Assembly: GCA_963793645.1 (NCBI GenBank)
Contig: CAWCAW010000006.1
Location: forward strand, 620,001 to 684,000
DNA length: 64,000 nucleotides
Origin: CAWCAW01 sp963793645
Lineage (GTDB): Bacteria > Actinomycetota > Acidimicrobiia > Acidimicrobiales > UBA8190
Direction of reading: 5' to 3'
Of this stretch, positions 17,669-26,090 are shown piece after piece. The notes beneath the pieces were generated by a model that saw only the letters and a program-made list of their open reading frames with translations, was not told the origin of the DNA and made no database searches. How positions within the stretch are numbered: position 1 is the first letter of the stretch; each line of letters opens with the position of its first letter. The translations under genes and the position numbers were made by a program.

Positions 17669-18373
17669 TTACGAAGGCAGAATTCCGGGTGGAAATGATT
17701 GGTCCTCGAGGAGCAAATCTTCGTAAAACGCACCGAAGGTCTTGTCGGGATGAGCAATGGCAATCTCAAGCACCCACAAGTGGGGAGCCGGCGTGAAACG
17801 CACGTCAGCCAACGGGCCGTCATAGTGGGCCGAGTGCGGATAATCGGACAGGCGGTGGCCGGAGAGGTCCATGTTCAGCTTCCAGCCAAAAGACTCGGTG
17901 GTTTTGATGGCAAAGTCGTACAGCTCGACGCCGGTGACCTTGTCATTGAGCCATTTGGCCCGAACAAGTTCCCAGATCTCGCGTACGTCCAATTTCGCCT
18001 TCATGTGCATGGGGTCGTCGCCAAACACGAAGGTGTCTCCGGCGTCGCCTTCGAAGTCCCCGTAGACCGGGCCGATGTCGACGAAGAATATGTCATTGTC
18101 TCGAAGGACGACGCCGCGTTCGGAGCGCTCCATGAAGTCCTTGGTGGTGTTGGCACCGCAGCGGACGATGATGTGGTGCCAGCCGCGTCGCATCCCCATG
18201 GAGGCCAACGTCAAGCGGGCGATCTCCTTGGCCTTCTCCTCTGTCATGCCGGGGGTGATTTGCTCGGCAATCATGTGCACGGCCTTGCGAGTCCGAGCCC
18301 GCACGGCCATGAAGCCGTCCAGCTCGAAGGCACTTCCGGTGGCCTCCAAGGTCTTGACATCGGTCATTGTCAT
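17669..18373 (-). CDS. M24-family metallopeptidase (creatinase/aminopeptidase P fold)
   Basis: A 234-residue single 'pita-bread' domain. The five metal ligands are recognisable: two Asp in FFVDIGPVYGDFEGDAGDTF, His in MDLSGHRLSD, Glu in LWVLEIAIAH and Glu in FGAFYEDLLL. At this length it lacks the N-terminal domain of creatinase and aminopeptidase P, which is typical of short actinobacterial M24 proteins of unknown substrate. The start ATG 18373 follows GGGAGG closely. It begins 16 bases after the XRE-cupin gene stop, and its likely transport partner is the APC permease downstream. Together they suggest uptake and hydrolysis of an amide- or guanidino-type compound. Confidence 0.8.
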   Translation of the reverse strand: MTMTDVKTLEATGSAFELDGFMAVRARTRKAVHMIAEQITPGMTEEKAKEIARLTLASMGMRRGWHHIIVRCGANTTKDFMERSERGVVLRDNDIFFVDIGPVYGDFEGDAGDTFVFGDDPMHMKAKLDVREIWELVRAKWLNDKVTGVELYDFAIKTTESFGWKLNMDLSGHRLSDYPHSAHYDGPLADVRFTPAPHLWVLEIAIAHPDKTFGAFYEDLLLEDQSFPPGILPS

Positions 18374-18389
18374 GGTTCCTCCCGAGGGA

Positions 18390-18968
18390 CTAGTGAATTA
18401 GGTGAAGGTTGCGAGCCGGCTTGGCCGCCACCAGAAGCACTTCGACCGTCGACTGTTCCCCTCCCAGACGGTGGGGAAGCTCCGCGTTGAAATGCGCAGT
18501 AGAACCGGGATGGACGAAGTAGACCTCTCCGTCGTATTCGAGTCGCAACGTTCCACTGAGCACGTAAATCCACTCCTCGCCGGGGTGGCGGGCGGGAGGC
18601 GGGGCGGGGCGATCGGCCGGAACCGTCACCCTGAGGGCGTCGATAACACTGGAGCCGGTGTACCCGCTGCACGGGGTGATGGACAGGCCATTGGACTCGC
18701 GTCGGGGCTCGCCCGGCTCGGAGATGATCAGTGACGTGGCTCCCTCGCTCTCACCGAAGAGGGCCCCGACCGGTACGCCGAAAGCCGAGGAGAGGGCGAG
18801 CAGCGAGGCCACCGAGGGCTGGCGCTCGGAAGATTCCAGGCGCGACAGGTGGGACATGGAGATCCCCGAGAGCGTCGCCGCCTGTTCGAGGGTGAGGCTC
18901 TGCTGCTCGCGTATGGCACGCAGGCATTCGCCGATCGATGTCAGCGCCGGGCTGGCTCCAGCGGGCAT
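18390..18968 (-). CDS. XRE-family regulator with C-terminal cupin domain
   Basis: A 192-residue regulator. Residues about 12-68 are a helix-turn-helix of the XRE type (LRAIREQQSLTLEQAATLSG, ISMSHLSRLESSERQPSV). The C-terminal half is a cupin with HPGEEWIYVLSGTLRLEYDG and VHPGSTAHFNAELPHRL. This is the PuuR-like layout in which the cupin senses a small catabolite. It is first of three minus-strand genes, 16 bases before the M24 peptidase gene, so it probably controls that peptidase and the permease as well as itself. A short inverted repeat (AGGC-GAGTTT-GCCT) lies just upstream and could be part of an operator. Confidence 0.85.
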   Translation of the reverse strand: MPAGASPALTSIGECLRAIREQQSLTLEQAATLSGISMSHLSRLESSERQPSVASLLALSSAFGVPVGALFGESEGATSLIISEPGEPRRESNGLSITPCSGYTGSSVIDALRVTVPADRPAPPPARHPGEEWIYVLSGTLRLEYDGEVYFVHPGSTAHFNAELPHRLGGEQSTVEVLLVAAKPARNLHLIH

Positions 18969-19170
18969 GCCTTCAAGGTAAGGCGAGTTTGCCTCAGAGA
19001 CAAGCTAACTTGCCAAAGCTAACGCGGCCGAAATGACGGCCCGTCGCCGGATCCTCACGGCGTGATGCTTGCCCATGCGTATGAACCGCCTGCCTACCCA
19101 CCTACCGGAGGCGGCCCGCCCGAAGGCCCTTTGCGATACTGGGGACCTTCGGCTCGACGCGGGAGGCAAG

Positions 19171-19548
19171 ATGACCCAGATCAACGTGATCGGAAGAGTG
19201 CTGGTGCCGGTGGTCGACCAAGACGACGCCATCTCCTTCTACACCGACATTCTCGGCTTTAGCCTGATCGCAGATATTCCGTTCGGCGAAGCCAGCCGCT
19301 GGGTGGAGGTGGCACCACCGGGCGGAGGAGCCACGGTGGCGTTGGTCCCGCCTCAGGGGAGCTACGAGCCGGGGCGCATGACCGGCATCTCGCTCACCTC
19401 ATCGGATCCCCGAGCCGACCACGCCGAGCTGAAGAGTCGGGGCGTCGATGTCGACGACGAGATCATGGGCGGCGACGGCGAAGTGCCCTTGCTTTTCTTC
19501 TTTCGGGACAACAACAACAACCATCTCATGCTGAGCGAAGGGCTCTAA
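19171..19548 (+). CDS. single-domain VOC (glyoxalase-like) protein
   Basis: A 125-residue VOC protein: MTQINVIGRVLVPVVDQDDA opens the first beta-alpha-beta unit, DAISFYTDILGFSLIADIPF follows, and LLFFFRDNNNNHLMLSEGL closes the second. The 'FxDxxNNxLxLxE' ending is typical of the PhnB/glyoxalase-related single-domain group. I start at ATG 19171, with GGGAGG eight bases upstream; a longer in-frame start at 19069 would add 34 unrelated residues. It may detoxify or modify a small electrophile, substrate unknown. A SRPBCC gene follows 44 bases later on the same strand. Confidence 0.8.
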   Translation: MTQINVIGRVLVPVVDQDDAISFYTDILGFSLIADIPFGEASRWVEVAPPGGGATVALVPPQGSYEPGRMTGISLTSSDPRADHAELKSRGVDVDDEIMGGDGEVPLLFFFRDNNNNHLMLSEGL

Positions 19549-19592
19549 GTCAGCCCTGATCGAAGCGTCCGGCTGGCTACAGTGTTGCCGCC

Positions 19593-20090
19593 ATGCGTGA
19601 GCACCGATACAGCTTCGATATGCCACATTCACCACGGCGTATCTGGGCTCTGTTCCAGGACTACGACCGCTGGACCGACTACGCCCCCATGGTGGTGCGC
19701 GTCGACGTGCTGTGGCCCGGGGACGCCGACCACAATGGCCGACTTCGGCGGGTGATCTACAAGATGCCCTTCGGACGACAAGGAGCCGCTTTGGAACTGG
19801 TCACCGACGTCGAACCGGATCGTGGATACACCTTCACCATGATCTCGAGCGATCCGGGCAACGACCAGACGGGCAAGATCCAGCTCGAAGCTCTGGGGCC
19901 GAATCGCACACGTTTCAGCTTCGAGGAGCGTTACCACCTCACCAAGGCGCCCTACCGCTGGTTCGAGGGGCCGATTTACGGGTTCATCAACCGTCAGAAC
20001 GAAGCGTCGATGCGGCGTGCTTCGCAGTATCTGACCGAGCATCCGCAGTATCGACCCGACCTCGTGGACGACTCCAGTGCCGGCGACTGA
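19593..20090 (+). CDS. SRPBCC-family (polyketide cyclase/START-like) protein
   Basis: A 165-residue protein whose N-terminus (HRYSFDMPHSPRRIWALFQD YDRW) and central strands (LELVTDVEPDRGYTFTM, GKIQLEALGPNRTRFSFEER) follow the SRPBCC helix-grip fold, which holds a hydrophobic ligand in a deep pocket. Length is normal for the family. No catalytic residues can be assigned. It shares orientation with the preceding VOC gene and converges with the anti-sigma factor gene, leaving 25 bases between stops. Confidence 0.75.
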   Translation: MREHRYSFDMPHSPRRIWALFQDYDRWTDYAPMVVRVDVLWPGDADHNGRLRRVIYKMPFGRQGAALELVTDVEPDRGYTFTMISSDPGNDQTGKIQLEALGPNRTRFSFEERYHLTKAPYRWFEGPIYGFINRQNEASMRRASQYLTEHPQYRPDLVDDSSAGD

Positions 20091-20115
20091 TTCGTCAGGC
20101 TCCTTGGCCCGCCCC

Positions 20116-20370
20116 CTACTCCGATCGCCACTGCCGATAGAGTTCGCTTAGGTCGGCGCGCGCTTCGGGGGACAAGTCCTCCGGCTCGACCGTTCCCGTC
20201 AGGCGGACGGTCATCTTGATCTGCTCGAGATAGGCAGCGCAGTTGGGGCACGCTCGGAGGTGCGTCTCGAGCCGACGTCGCTCCCGACGCGATAAGGCGC
20301 CATCGAGGTAGTCGGTGACGAGCTCGACGGCTTGCCGGCACACGAGATCTTTCCGTCGCAGAGAGAGCAT
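20116..20370 (-). CDS. zinc-finger anti-sigma factor
   Basis: An 84-residue protein with the HxxxCxxC zinc-binding motif of ZAS anti-sigma factors: CRQAVELVTDYLDGALSRRE followed by THLRACPNCAAYLEQ. It has no transmembrane helix, so it is a cytoplasmic ZAS protein that probably binds and silences the sigma factor encoded just upstream. A zinc-thiolate centre of this type often responds to oxidants. The start at 20370 is three bases after the sigma gene stop, so translation is probably coupled. Confidence 0.85.
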   Translation of the reverse strand: MLSLRRKDLVCRQAVELVTDYLDGALSRRERRRLETHLRACPNCAAYLEQIKMTVRLTGTVEPEDLSPEARADLSELYRQWRSE

Positions 20371-20373
20371 CAG

Positions 20374-20961
20374 TCAGTCCCTCCCCATCTCGGGCTCGAG
20401 CGCCAGTCGCAGTCGCGTCCGGCCTCGATGCAAAAGGATGCGCTGATTGCCGGCCCCGATGCCCAAGACCTCGCACGCTTCGCCGCTCGAGAGGCCTTCG
20501 ACGTCTCGCAACATCACGATCTGGCGCTGACGAGGCGGCAGGTCGTCGATGGCCGCCTTGAGGATGGGAGCCCATTGGGCGGCGTCGAAGCGGTCATCGG
20601 ACTCGTCCATCCACGATGCCACCGGATCGGCCCATTGCCCGTCACCGTCGAAGCGCGTCGGGTCAATGCCGTGGACATCCTCCATGGCCACCTGCGAAGG
20701 TTCTCGGGAACCAGCCGTTCGCGCCCGGTTCACGAGGATCCTGAACAACCACGTCTTGAGTGAGGACCGACCCTCGAATCGATCGATGCCTCGCACCACT
20801 CCCATCCATGTGTCTTGGACGACCTCTTCGGCGACGGCCTGACTGGGGACCATGGAACGGGCCAAGCGCAACATGGGCTGCTGGTAGCGGTCGACGAGCA
20901 TCACGAACGCTTCCTCGTCACCGCTGCGCAGCCGGCCCAGAAGCTCGACGTCCATCTCCAC
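20374..20961 (-). CDS. ECF sigma-70 factor
   Basis: A 195-residue ECF sigma factor. Region 2 shows EAFVMLVDRYQQPMLRLARS and the RNA-polymerase-binding VAEEVVQDTWMGVVRGIDRF...LKTWLFRILVNRA. Region 4 has IDDLPPRQRQIVMLRDVEGL followed by the helix-turn-helix SSGEACEVLGIGAGNQRILL and HRGRTRLR. The start may be the GTG at 20961 or the ATG at 20955; neither has a strong ribosome-binding site. It forms a two-gene unit with its ZAS anti-sigma factor and is divergent from the secreted lactonase-like gene, a plausible target along with Ohr further downstream. Confidence 0.9.
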   Translation of the reverse strand: MEMDVELLGRLRSGDEEAFVMLVDRYQQPMLRLARSMVPSQAVAEEVVQDTWMGVVRGIDRFEGRSSLKTWLFRILVNRARTAGSREPSQVAMEDVHGIDPTRFDGDGQWADPVASWMDESDDRFDAAQWAPILKAAIDDLPPRQRQIVMLRDVEGLSSGEACEVLGIGAGNQRILLHRGRTRLRLALEPEMGRD

Positions 20962-21202
20962 GAATCGAAGCGTAGGACGTCGAGGTGTGATTCGGTCCGC
21001 GGCCCCGACCGATGGGGGCCAAAGAGCCGAAAAGCAGAGGGAGGTCGGGGAGACACATGCGGATCACCACGCTCGTTCTGTCCTGTGGCACTGGGCCCGC
21101 GTTACAGAGCGCCGAAGGTAGGCAGCGACAGGCGCGTAACGCTTTGCCTCCCGCGGAGACCGTATTGGTGACTGCCAATAATTCCATATGGAGGGAACCA
21201 CA

Positions 21203-22363
21203 ATGAAGAGAAGCATCCGTCTGGCCTTCGGGGCCGGAGCCGTCCTGGGGCTTTCGGCTTGGGTCGCACCCGTCGCCGCCAACGCCCAGGCCTTTACCCC
21301 GGGCCCGGGCTTCGGTGGCGGGGCCAACCACGCCGTGTTCGTCCAGACCGACAACACGACGGCCAACCAGGTCGTCGCCTACGACCGCGCCGCCGATGGG
21401 ACGCTGACCCCGGCCGGCACCTACCCCACCCATGGCCAAGGTGGCGAGCTCAACGGGTCGGTGGTGGACCACACCGCTTCTCAAGGCGCCCTCGCCTACG
21501 ACCAGCAAGACGCGCTCTTGTACGCCGTGAACGCCGGGAGCAACAGCGTGTCGGTCTTCTCCGTGCGCGGCAACCAGCTGTCCTTGCGACAGGTCATCGG
21601 ATCGGGCGGGGTCTTCCCCGTGAGCGTGGCCGTGCACGGGAACCTTGTTTACGTCCTCAACGCCGAAGGCGGCGGGAGTGTGCAGGGCTATACGGCCTTC
21701 TTCGGCCATCTCTTCCCCCTGCCGGGATCGAATCGCAACTTGGGTCTTACCATCCCCACCGATACCACCCAGTTCACCCACACACCCGGGCAAGTTGCCT
21801 TCTCCCCCGACGGCTCGCAGCTGATCGTCACGACCAAGGCCAATGGCAATGACATCGACGTCTTTCGAGTCGGGTTCTTCGGCGAGCTGTCACCGTCCCC
21901 GGTCGTAAACGTCGAAACCGGCACCGTGCCCTTCGCCATCAGCTTCGACGCCGCCGGTCACCTTGTCATCGCCGATGCCGGCACCAACGCGCTGAGCACA
22001 TTCGCGTTGGACTCGGCTGGCAACATCAGCCTTCTGGACACGGTGGCGACAGGCGAGGGTGCCACGTGCTGGGTGGCGCCGGCTCAGGGGTATTTCTATG
22101 CCTCCAACGCCATGAGCGGTACCGTCAGCGGCTACCAGGAGAACGCCGCCAGCGGTCAGCTCACGTTGCTCAACCCGGCCACGACCACCGCTCCCGGCAC
22201 CGTGGACGCATCGGCCTCGGCCGGTGGTCAGTTCCTCTACGTGCAAACCGGCGGAAACGGGGTCGTCGACGCCTTCGCCGTGAACGCAGGAGGTTCCCTC
22301 ACTCCCATCGGACACGTCACCGTGGATGACGCGGCCGGAGGCGAAGGGATCGTCGCCTTTTAG
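21203..22363 (+). CDS. secreted lactonase-like beta-propeller protein
   Basis: A 386-residue protein with a signal peptide (RLAFGAGAVLGLSAWVAPVA, likely cleaved after ANA) and a seven-bladed propeller of the 6-phosphogluconolactonase/YncE type. Blades repeat as 'xxxYVxNxxxxSVSxFxxxxxG': ALLYAVNAGSNSVSVFSVRG, NLVYVLNAEGGGSVQGY, VAFSPDGSQLIVTTKANGND. The start ATG 21203 follows GGAGGGA; an in-frame ATG at 21188 lies upstream of that ribosome-binding site. Secreted and probably not a true lactonase, since such propellers often bind cell-wall or protein partners. It ends at a strong GC-rich hairpin. Confidence 0.8.
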   Translation: MKRSIRLAFGAGAVLGLSAWVAPVAANAQAFTPGPGFGGGANHAVFVQTDNTTANQVVAYDRAADGTLTPAGTYPTHGQGGELNGSVVDHTASQGALAYDQQDALLYAVNAGSNSVSVFSVRGNQLSLRQVIGSGGVFPVSVAVHGNLVYVLNAEGGGSVQGYTAFFGHLFPLPGSNRNLGLTIPTDTTQFTHTPGQVAFSPDGSQLIVTTKANGNDIDVFRVGFFGELSPSPVVNVETGTVPFAISFDAAGHLVIADAGTNALSTFALDSAGNISLLDTVATGEGATCWVAPAQGYFYASNAMSGTVSGYQENAASGQLTLLNPATTTAPGTVDASASAGGQFLYVQTGGNGVVDAFAVNAGGSLTPIGHVTVDDAAGGEGIVAF

Positions 22364-22374
22364 CGGAACTCAGG

Positions 22375-22420
22375 TTCGGGGTCGGCGGCGGCGTCTTGAC
22401 GCGTTGTCGCCGACCCCGAA
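22375..22420 (+). terminator. GC-rich hairpin terminator candidate
   Basis: A perfect 13-bp inverted repeat, TTCGGGGTCGGCG and CGCCGACCCCGAA, encloses a 20-base loop that itself can fold (GCGTCTTGACGC). It lies 12 bases after the lactonase-like gene. No T-run follows, so it may act in an Actinomycetota-style manner or only stabilise the 3' end. Confidence 0.65.
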
Positions 22421-22465
22421 TCGTCACCACGGAATACCCGGAGCTCGGGTGGCGCTGATCCATAT

Positions 22466-22918
22466 ATGACGATCCCACTGAAGAAGCCGCTCTACACCGC
22501 CGAAGCGACCGTGCATGGTGGGCGCGACGGGCACGGACGGTCGTCTGACGGCGTGCTCGACCTCGACATCCGTCCGCCCGTCGAGCTGGGCGGACCGGGT
22601 GCGGCCACCAATCCGGAGCAGCTCTTCGCTCTCGGCTACGGCGCGTGTTTCCAAAGTGCCATGGGAGTCGTGGGCCGGCGCATGGGCGTAGACACGAGCA
22701 ACTCGACGGTGACCAGCCGGGTGACCCTCGGCACCATCGACGGGGGCGGCTTCGGCCTGGCCGTCGAGCTCGACGTGTCGATTCCCGGCGTGGACGACGA
22801 CACCGCCCACCAAGTCATAGAGGCTGCCCATGAGGTGTGTCCCTACAGCAACGCCACGAGGGGCAACATCGAGGTCGTCCTCCGCCTGACCGGGGAGCAA
22901 ACCAGCAGCTCGTCGTGA
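22466..22918 (+). CDS. ohr: organic hydroperoxide resistance protein (Ohr subfamily of OsmC)
   Basis: A 150-residue thiol peroxidase that reduces organic hydroperoxides with lipoylated partners. The two redox cysteines sit in the family motifs ALGYGACFQSAMG and VCPYSNATRGN, and the N-terminus (YTAEATVHGGRDGHGRSSDG) is the standard Ohr start. Length is normal. The nearby ECF/ZAS pair could be its regulator; no OhrR-type MarR gene is visible here. Confidence 0.9.
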   Translation: MTIPLKKPLYTAEATVHGGRDGHGRSSDGVLDLDIRPPVELGGPGAATNPEQLFALGYGACFQSAMGVVGRRMGVDTSNSTVTSRVTLGTIDGGGFGLAVELDVSIPGVDDDTAHQVIEAAHEVCPYSNATRGNIEVVLRLTGEQTSSSS

Positions 22919-22968
22919 CAAAACCCGCCCCCGACTCGACCGGTGGCGCCTTTTTCCGGCCCCAATGT

Positions 22969-22997
22969 TGACTAAGTCCATCAGGTTTGCGACGATT
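22969..22997 (+). promoter_or_regulatory. weak promoter candidate for metYX
   Basis: TTGACT at 22969-22974 and GACGAT at 22992-22997, spaced 17 bases, 65 bases before the metY start. The -35 is good and the -10 poor. The remaining leader is too short to hold a SAM riboswitch. Confidence 0.3.
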
Positions 22998-23062
22998 TAG
23001 CCCGCACAGCGCAGGCCCGCAGCGGCGATCCTCGCCCGGGGCCACCGAAGGAGGCGATCGCC

Positions 23063-24361
23063 ATGCCGGACTGGGGATTCGAGACCCGCCAGATTCATGC
23101 CGGTGCCGTCCCTGACCCCACCACCGGGGCTCGGGCCGTTCCCATCTACCAGACGACCAGCTTCACCTTCCGAGACACGAGTCATGCCGCCGCACTCTTC
23201 GGCCTCGAGGAGCTCGGCAACATCTACACGCGCATCATGAACCCGACACAAGCAGTGTTCGAGGAACGGGTGGCGTCCCTCGAAGGTGGGGTGGCCGCCC
23301 TGGCCGTGGCCAGCGGCCAGGCGGCGGAGACCATCACGCTGCTGAACCTGGCGGAGAACGGCGGGCACATCGTGTCCTCGGCCTCGCTTTACGGAGGAAC
23401 GTACAACCTCTTTCACTACACGCTGCCCAAGCTCGGGATCGAGGTGAGCTTCGTCGAGGACCCCGATGATCTCGACGCATGGCGGCGCGCCGTCCGCCCC
23501 ACTACCAAGGCCTTCTTCGCCGAGACGCTGGGCAACCCCAAAGGTGATGTGCTCGACTTCGAAGGCGTCTCGACCGTGGCCCATGAGCACGGTATCCCGC
23601 TCGTCGTCGACAACACGCTGGCGACGCCCTATCTGGCCCAGCCGCTGCGCCACGGCGCCGACATCGTGGTGCATTCGGCGACCAAGTTCATCGGTGGTCA
23701 CGGCACCTCGATCGGCGGCGTGATCGTGGACGGCGGGAAGTTCGATTACGAGGGAAGCGGACGCTTCCCTGGCTTTACGGAGCCCGATCCGAGCTACCAC
23801 GGGCTGGTATTCGGTCAGCTCCCCGAGGCGCTGTTCCCAGCTCGTTTCGTCCTCAAGGCACGCCTGCAGTATCTGCGCGACACGGGTCCGTCCATCGCCC
23901 CGCTCAACTCGTTCTTGTTCCTGCAGGGTCTGGAGACGCTCAGCTTGCGCATGGAGCGTCACGTGCAAAATGCCGTAGCGGTGGCGCACTGGCTCGAAGC
24001 ACGCGATGAAGTGAGCTGGGTGACGTATCCTGGCCTGGCCTCGAGCCCCTGGCACGAGCGTCAGAAGCGCTATCTGCCTCGCGGCGGAGGTTCGATCATC
24101 GCTTTTGGGATCGCCGGGGGTGCCGACGCCGGACGGAGGTTCATCGAAGGCCTCGAGCTCTTCAGCCACCTGGCCAACGTCGGCGACGTGCGCAGTCTGG
24201 CCATTCACCCGGCGTCGACGACGCACTCGCAGTTGACCGAGGCGGAGCAGACGAGCACCGGCGTGACACCCGACCTGGTCCGGCTGTCGGTGGGGATCGA
24301 GTCGATCGAGGACATCCTCGCCGATCTCGAGGCTGGATTCCGCGCTGCCAAGGGAGCATGA
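23063..24361 (+). CDS. metY: O-acetylhomoserine aminocarboxypropyltransferase (sulfhydrylase)
   Basis: A 432-residue PLP enzyme that makes homocysteine from O-acetylhomoserine and sulfide in methionine synthesis. Key features: FETRQIHAGAVPDPTTGARA and VPIYQTTSFTF at the N-terminus, the PLP phosphate-binding ALAVASGQAAETITL, SASLYGGTYNLFHYTLPKLG, VDNTLATPYLAQPLRHGADI and the PLP lysine in VHSATKFIGGHG. The length of about 430 residues is that of MetY rather than the shorter MetB/MetC group. It overlaps metX by four bases (ATGA), so the two steps are made together. The start ATG 23063 follows AAGGAGG. Confidence 0.95.
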   Translation: MPDWGFETRQIHAGAVPDPTTGARAVPIYQTTSFTFRDTSHAAALFGLEELGNIYTRIMNPTQAVFEERVASLEGGVAALAVASGQAAETITLLNLAENGGHIVSSASLYGGTYNLFHYTLPKLGIEVSFVEDPDDLDAWRRAVRPTTKAFFAETLGNPKGDVLDFEGVSTVAHEHGIPLVVDNTLATPYLAQPLRHGADIVVHSATKFIGGHGTSIGGVIVDGGKFDYEGSGRFPGFTEPDPSYHGLVFGQLPEALFPARFVLKARLQYLRDTGPSIAPLNSFLFLQGLETLSLRMERHVQNAVAVAHWLEARDEVSWVTYPGLASSPWHERQKRYLPRGGGSIIAFGIAGGADAGRRFIEGLELFSHLANVGDVRSLAIHPASTTHSQLTEAEQTSTGVTPDLVRLSVGIESIEDILADLEAGFRAAKGA

Positions 24362-25488
24362 CACCACCGGCGTTTCCCGGGGCCTGGCGGGCCGGGGACG
24401 ACCCCGGTGGGCGCCAGTTCGTCGAGCTGTTCGGTGACGATGGAGGCCTTAGGGTCGAGGGGGGCGGGTGGCTGGCGGCGGTCACGGTGGCGTATGAGAC
24501 GTGGGGTCGACTGAACCCGTCTCGAAGCAATGCCGTGCTCGTGCTCCATGCCCTGACCGGGGACTCCCACGCGGCGGGGACAGCGGGCCCGGGACATCCC
24601 GCCGTGGGCTGGTGGAACGGCTTGATCGGGCCGGGTGCGGCCATCGACACCGACCGGTTCTTCGTCGTCTGTCCCAACGTCCTAGGCGGCTGTCAGGGCA
24701 CCACGGGGCCGGCGTCGGCCGCCCCCGATGGCGCCCCCTACGGCTCGCGCTTCCCCGTGATCACCGTGCGCGATCAGGTGGCGGCCGAGGTCGCCCTGGC
24801 CGACCGGCTCGGCGTCGATCGATGGGCCGGCGTGGTGGGGGGATCGATGGGCGGCATGCGGGTCCTCGAGTGGTGCGTCGGGTACCCGCAGCGGGTGCAC
24901 CGGGCCATCGTGCTGGCCGTGGGGGCGGCGGCCACCACCGACCAGATCGCCCTGTGTGCCCTGCAAATTCGTGCCATCCGGTCCGACCCCGCCTTTGCCG
25001 GTGGCGATTACTACGACACCCCGGCGCGTCCGGTCGACGGTTTGGCCATCGCCCGTGGCATCGGGCAAATGACCTACCGCAGCGCCGGCGAGCTGCAGCA
25101 CCGATTCGGCCGAAGTCCTCAGGCCGCCGAAGAACCGCTCAAAGGTGGGCGCTATGCCATCGAGTCCTATCTGCAACACCATGGCGACAAACTGGCCGAG
25201 CGGTTCGACCCCAACTCCTACATCATCCTCAGTGAGGCCATGAACCATCATGACGTCGGGCGCGGACGCGGCGGCGTGCACGAGGCCCTGGCTCGGGTCG
25301 AGGCGGTGGTGACCGTGGCCGGCATCGATTCGGATCGCCTCTATCCCCTCGAGTTGCAACACGAGCTCGGCCGGCTGCTCCCGGGGGCACCGCCGGTGCA
25401 GGTCATCAAGTCCGCATCGGGACACGACGGCTTCTTGTTGGAGATCGAACAGGTCGGCGACGTGGTGGCATCGGCGTTGCACAGCTAG
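24358..25488 (+). CDS. metX: homoserine O-acetyltransferase
   Basis: A 376-residue alpha/beta-hydrolase-fold acyltransferase that activates homoserine for MetY. Visible landmarks are VLVLHALTGDSHAAG (oxyanion region), CPNVLGGCQGTTGP, the nucleophile elbow VVGGSMGGMRVLEW, VAGIDSDRLYPL with the catalytic Asp, and SGHDGFLLE with the catalytic His. The first step of the two-gene unit is encoded second, an order common in Actinomycetota. It overlaps metY by ATGA. Acetyl rather than succinyl specificity is inferred from the family branch and from the MetY partner. Confidence 0.95.
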   Translation: MTPPAFPGAWRAGDDPGGRQFVELFGDDGGLRVEGGGWLAAVTVAYETWGRLNPSRSNAVLVLHALTGDSHAAGTAGPGHPAVGWWNGLIGPGAAIDTDRFFVVCPNVLGGCQGTTGPASAAPDGAPYGSRFPVITVRDQVAAEVALADRLGVDRWAGVVGGSMGGMRVLEWCVGYPQRVHRAIVLAVGAAATTDQIALCALQIRAIRSDPAFAGGDYYDTPARPVDGLAIARGIGQMTYRSAGELQHRFGRSPQAAEEPLKGGRYAIESYLQHHGDKLAERFDPNSYIILSEAMNHHDVGRGRGGVHEALARVEAVVTVAGIDSDRLYPLELQHELGRLLPGAPPVQVIKSASGHDGFLLEIEQVGDVVASALHS

Positions 25489-25549
25489 CGTCGCGCACCG
25501 AAGATTTTCACGCGCCGCCCCACCATCGCTAGCCATACAAGGAGGATCT

Positions 25550-25969
25550 ATGCCACTCGATGACGATGTCGTGCGCCTCGCCAAAGGAGCCAACCTGGCC
25601 ACGGTCGTGACGCTCATGCCCAGCGGCCAGCCCCAGGCACAGCTGCGTTGGATCGACACCGACGGCGAGGCCCTTGTGGTCAATACAGAACCGCAGCGAC
25701 AGGCCGCCCGCAATCTCGAGCGTGATCCGCGCATCACCATCCTCATTCACAGCGCCGACAATGCCTATGACTGGGCCGAAGTGCGCGGCACGGTGATCGA
25801 GACGATCAGAGGTGCCGAGGCCCGTGCCCACATCGATGCCTTGTCGCAGAAGTACGTGGGACAGAACTACGCCGCTCCCATCGGGCCCGAGGGCCGCGTC
25901 CTTTATCGCGTCGGCCCCGACAAAGTCCTGACGCCGGCGATCGTGGCGGCTCGACGACAATCGAGATGA
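25550..25969 (+). CDS. PPOX-class F420-dependent (FDOR-B-like) protein
   Basis: A 139-residue split-barrel flavin/deazaflavin-binding protein. LAKGANLATVVTLMPSGQPQ and QLRWIDTDGEALVVNTEPQR, then KARNLERDPR-like RQAARNLERDPRITILI and VRGTVIETIRG, follow the actinobacterial 'PPOX class F420-dependent' pattern (T..Kxxxx.Nl..dPrv). It probably reduces an unknown substrate with F420H2, or binds F420 or FMN. AAGGAGG precedes the ATG at 25550. A short GC-rich hairpin follows its stop. Confidence 0.8.
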   Translation: MPLDDDVVRLAKGANLATVVTLMPSGQPQAQLRWIDTDGEALVVNTEPQRQAARNLERDPRITILIHSADNAYDWAEVRGTVIETIRGAEARAHIDALSQKYVGQNYAAPIGPEGRVLYRVGPDKVLTPAIVAARRQSR

Positions 25970-25977
25970 AATGAAGG

Positions 25978-25999
25978 GCCGGCTTCTTCGTGAGCCGGC
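25978..25999 (+). terminator. short hairpin after the F420-type gene
   Basis: GCCGGCT and AGCCGGC pair around TCTTCGTG, nine bases after the stop. No T-run follows, so this is a weak terminator candidate. Confidence 0.4.
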
Positions 26000-26090
26000 T
26001 CAGCACCCGGCCGGGGTCGTGCTGATCCCGCCGTCGCCCCCGTGGTCCTCCTAGCATCGTGGTGCCGATCACCCAAAGGAGGCCAGTGTC

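Noticed and set aside
22919..23062. SAM riboswitch upstream of metYX
   Set aside because: The gap is only 144 bases, the promoter candidate leaves about 60 bases of leader, and I cannot find the conserved core of SAM-I, SAM-II or SAM-IV elements by eye.
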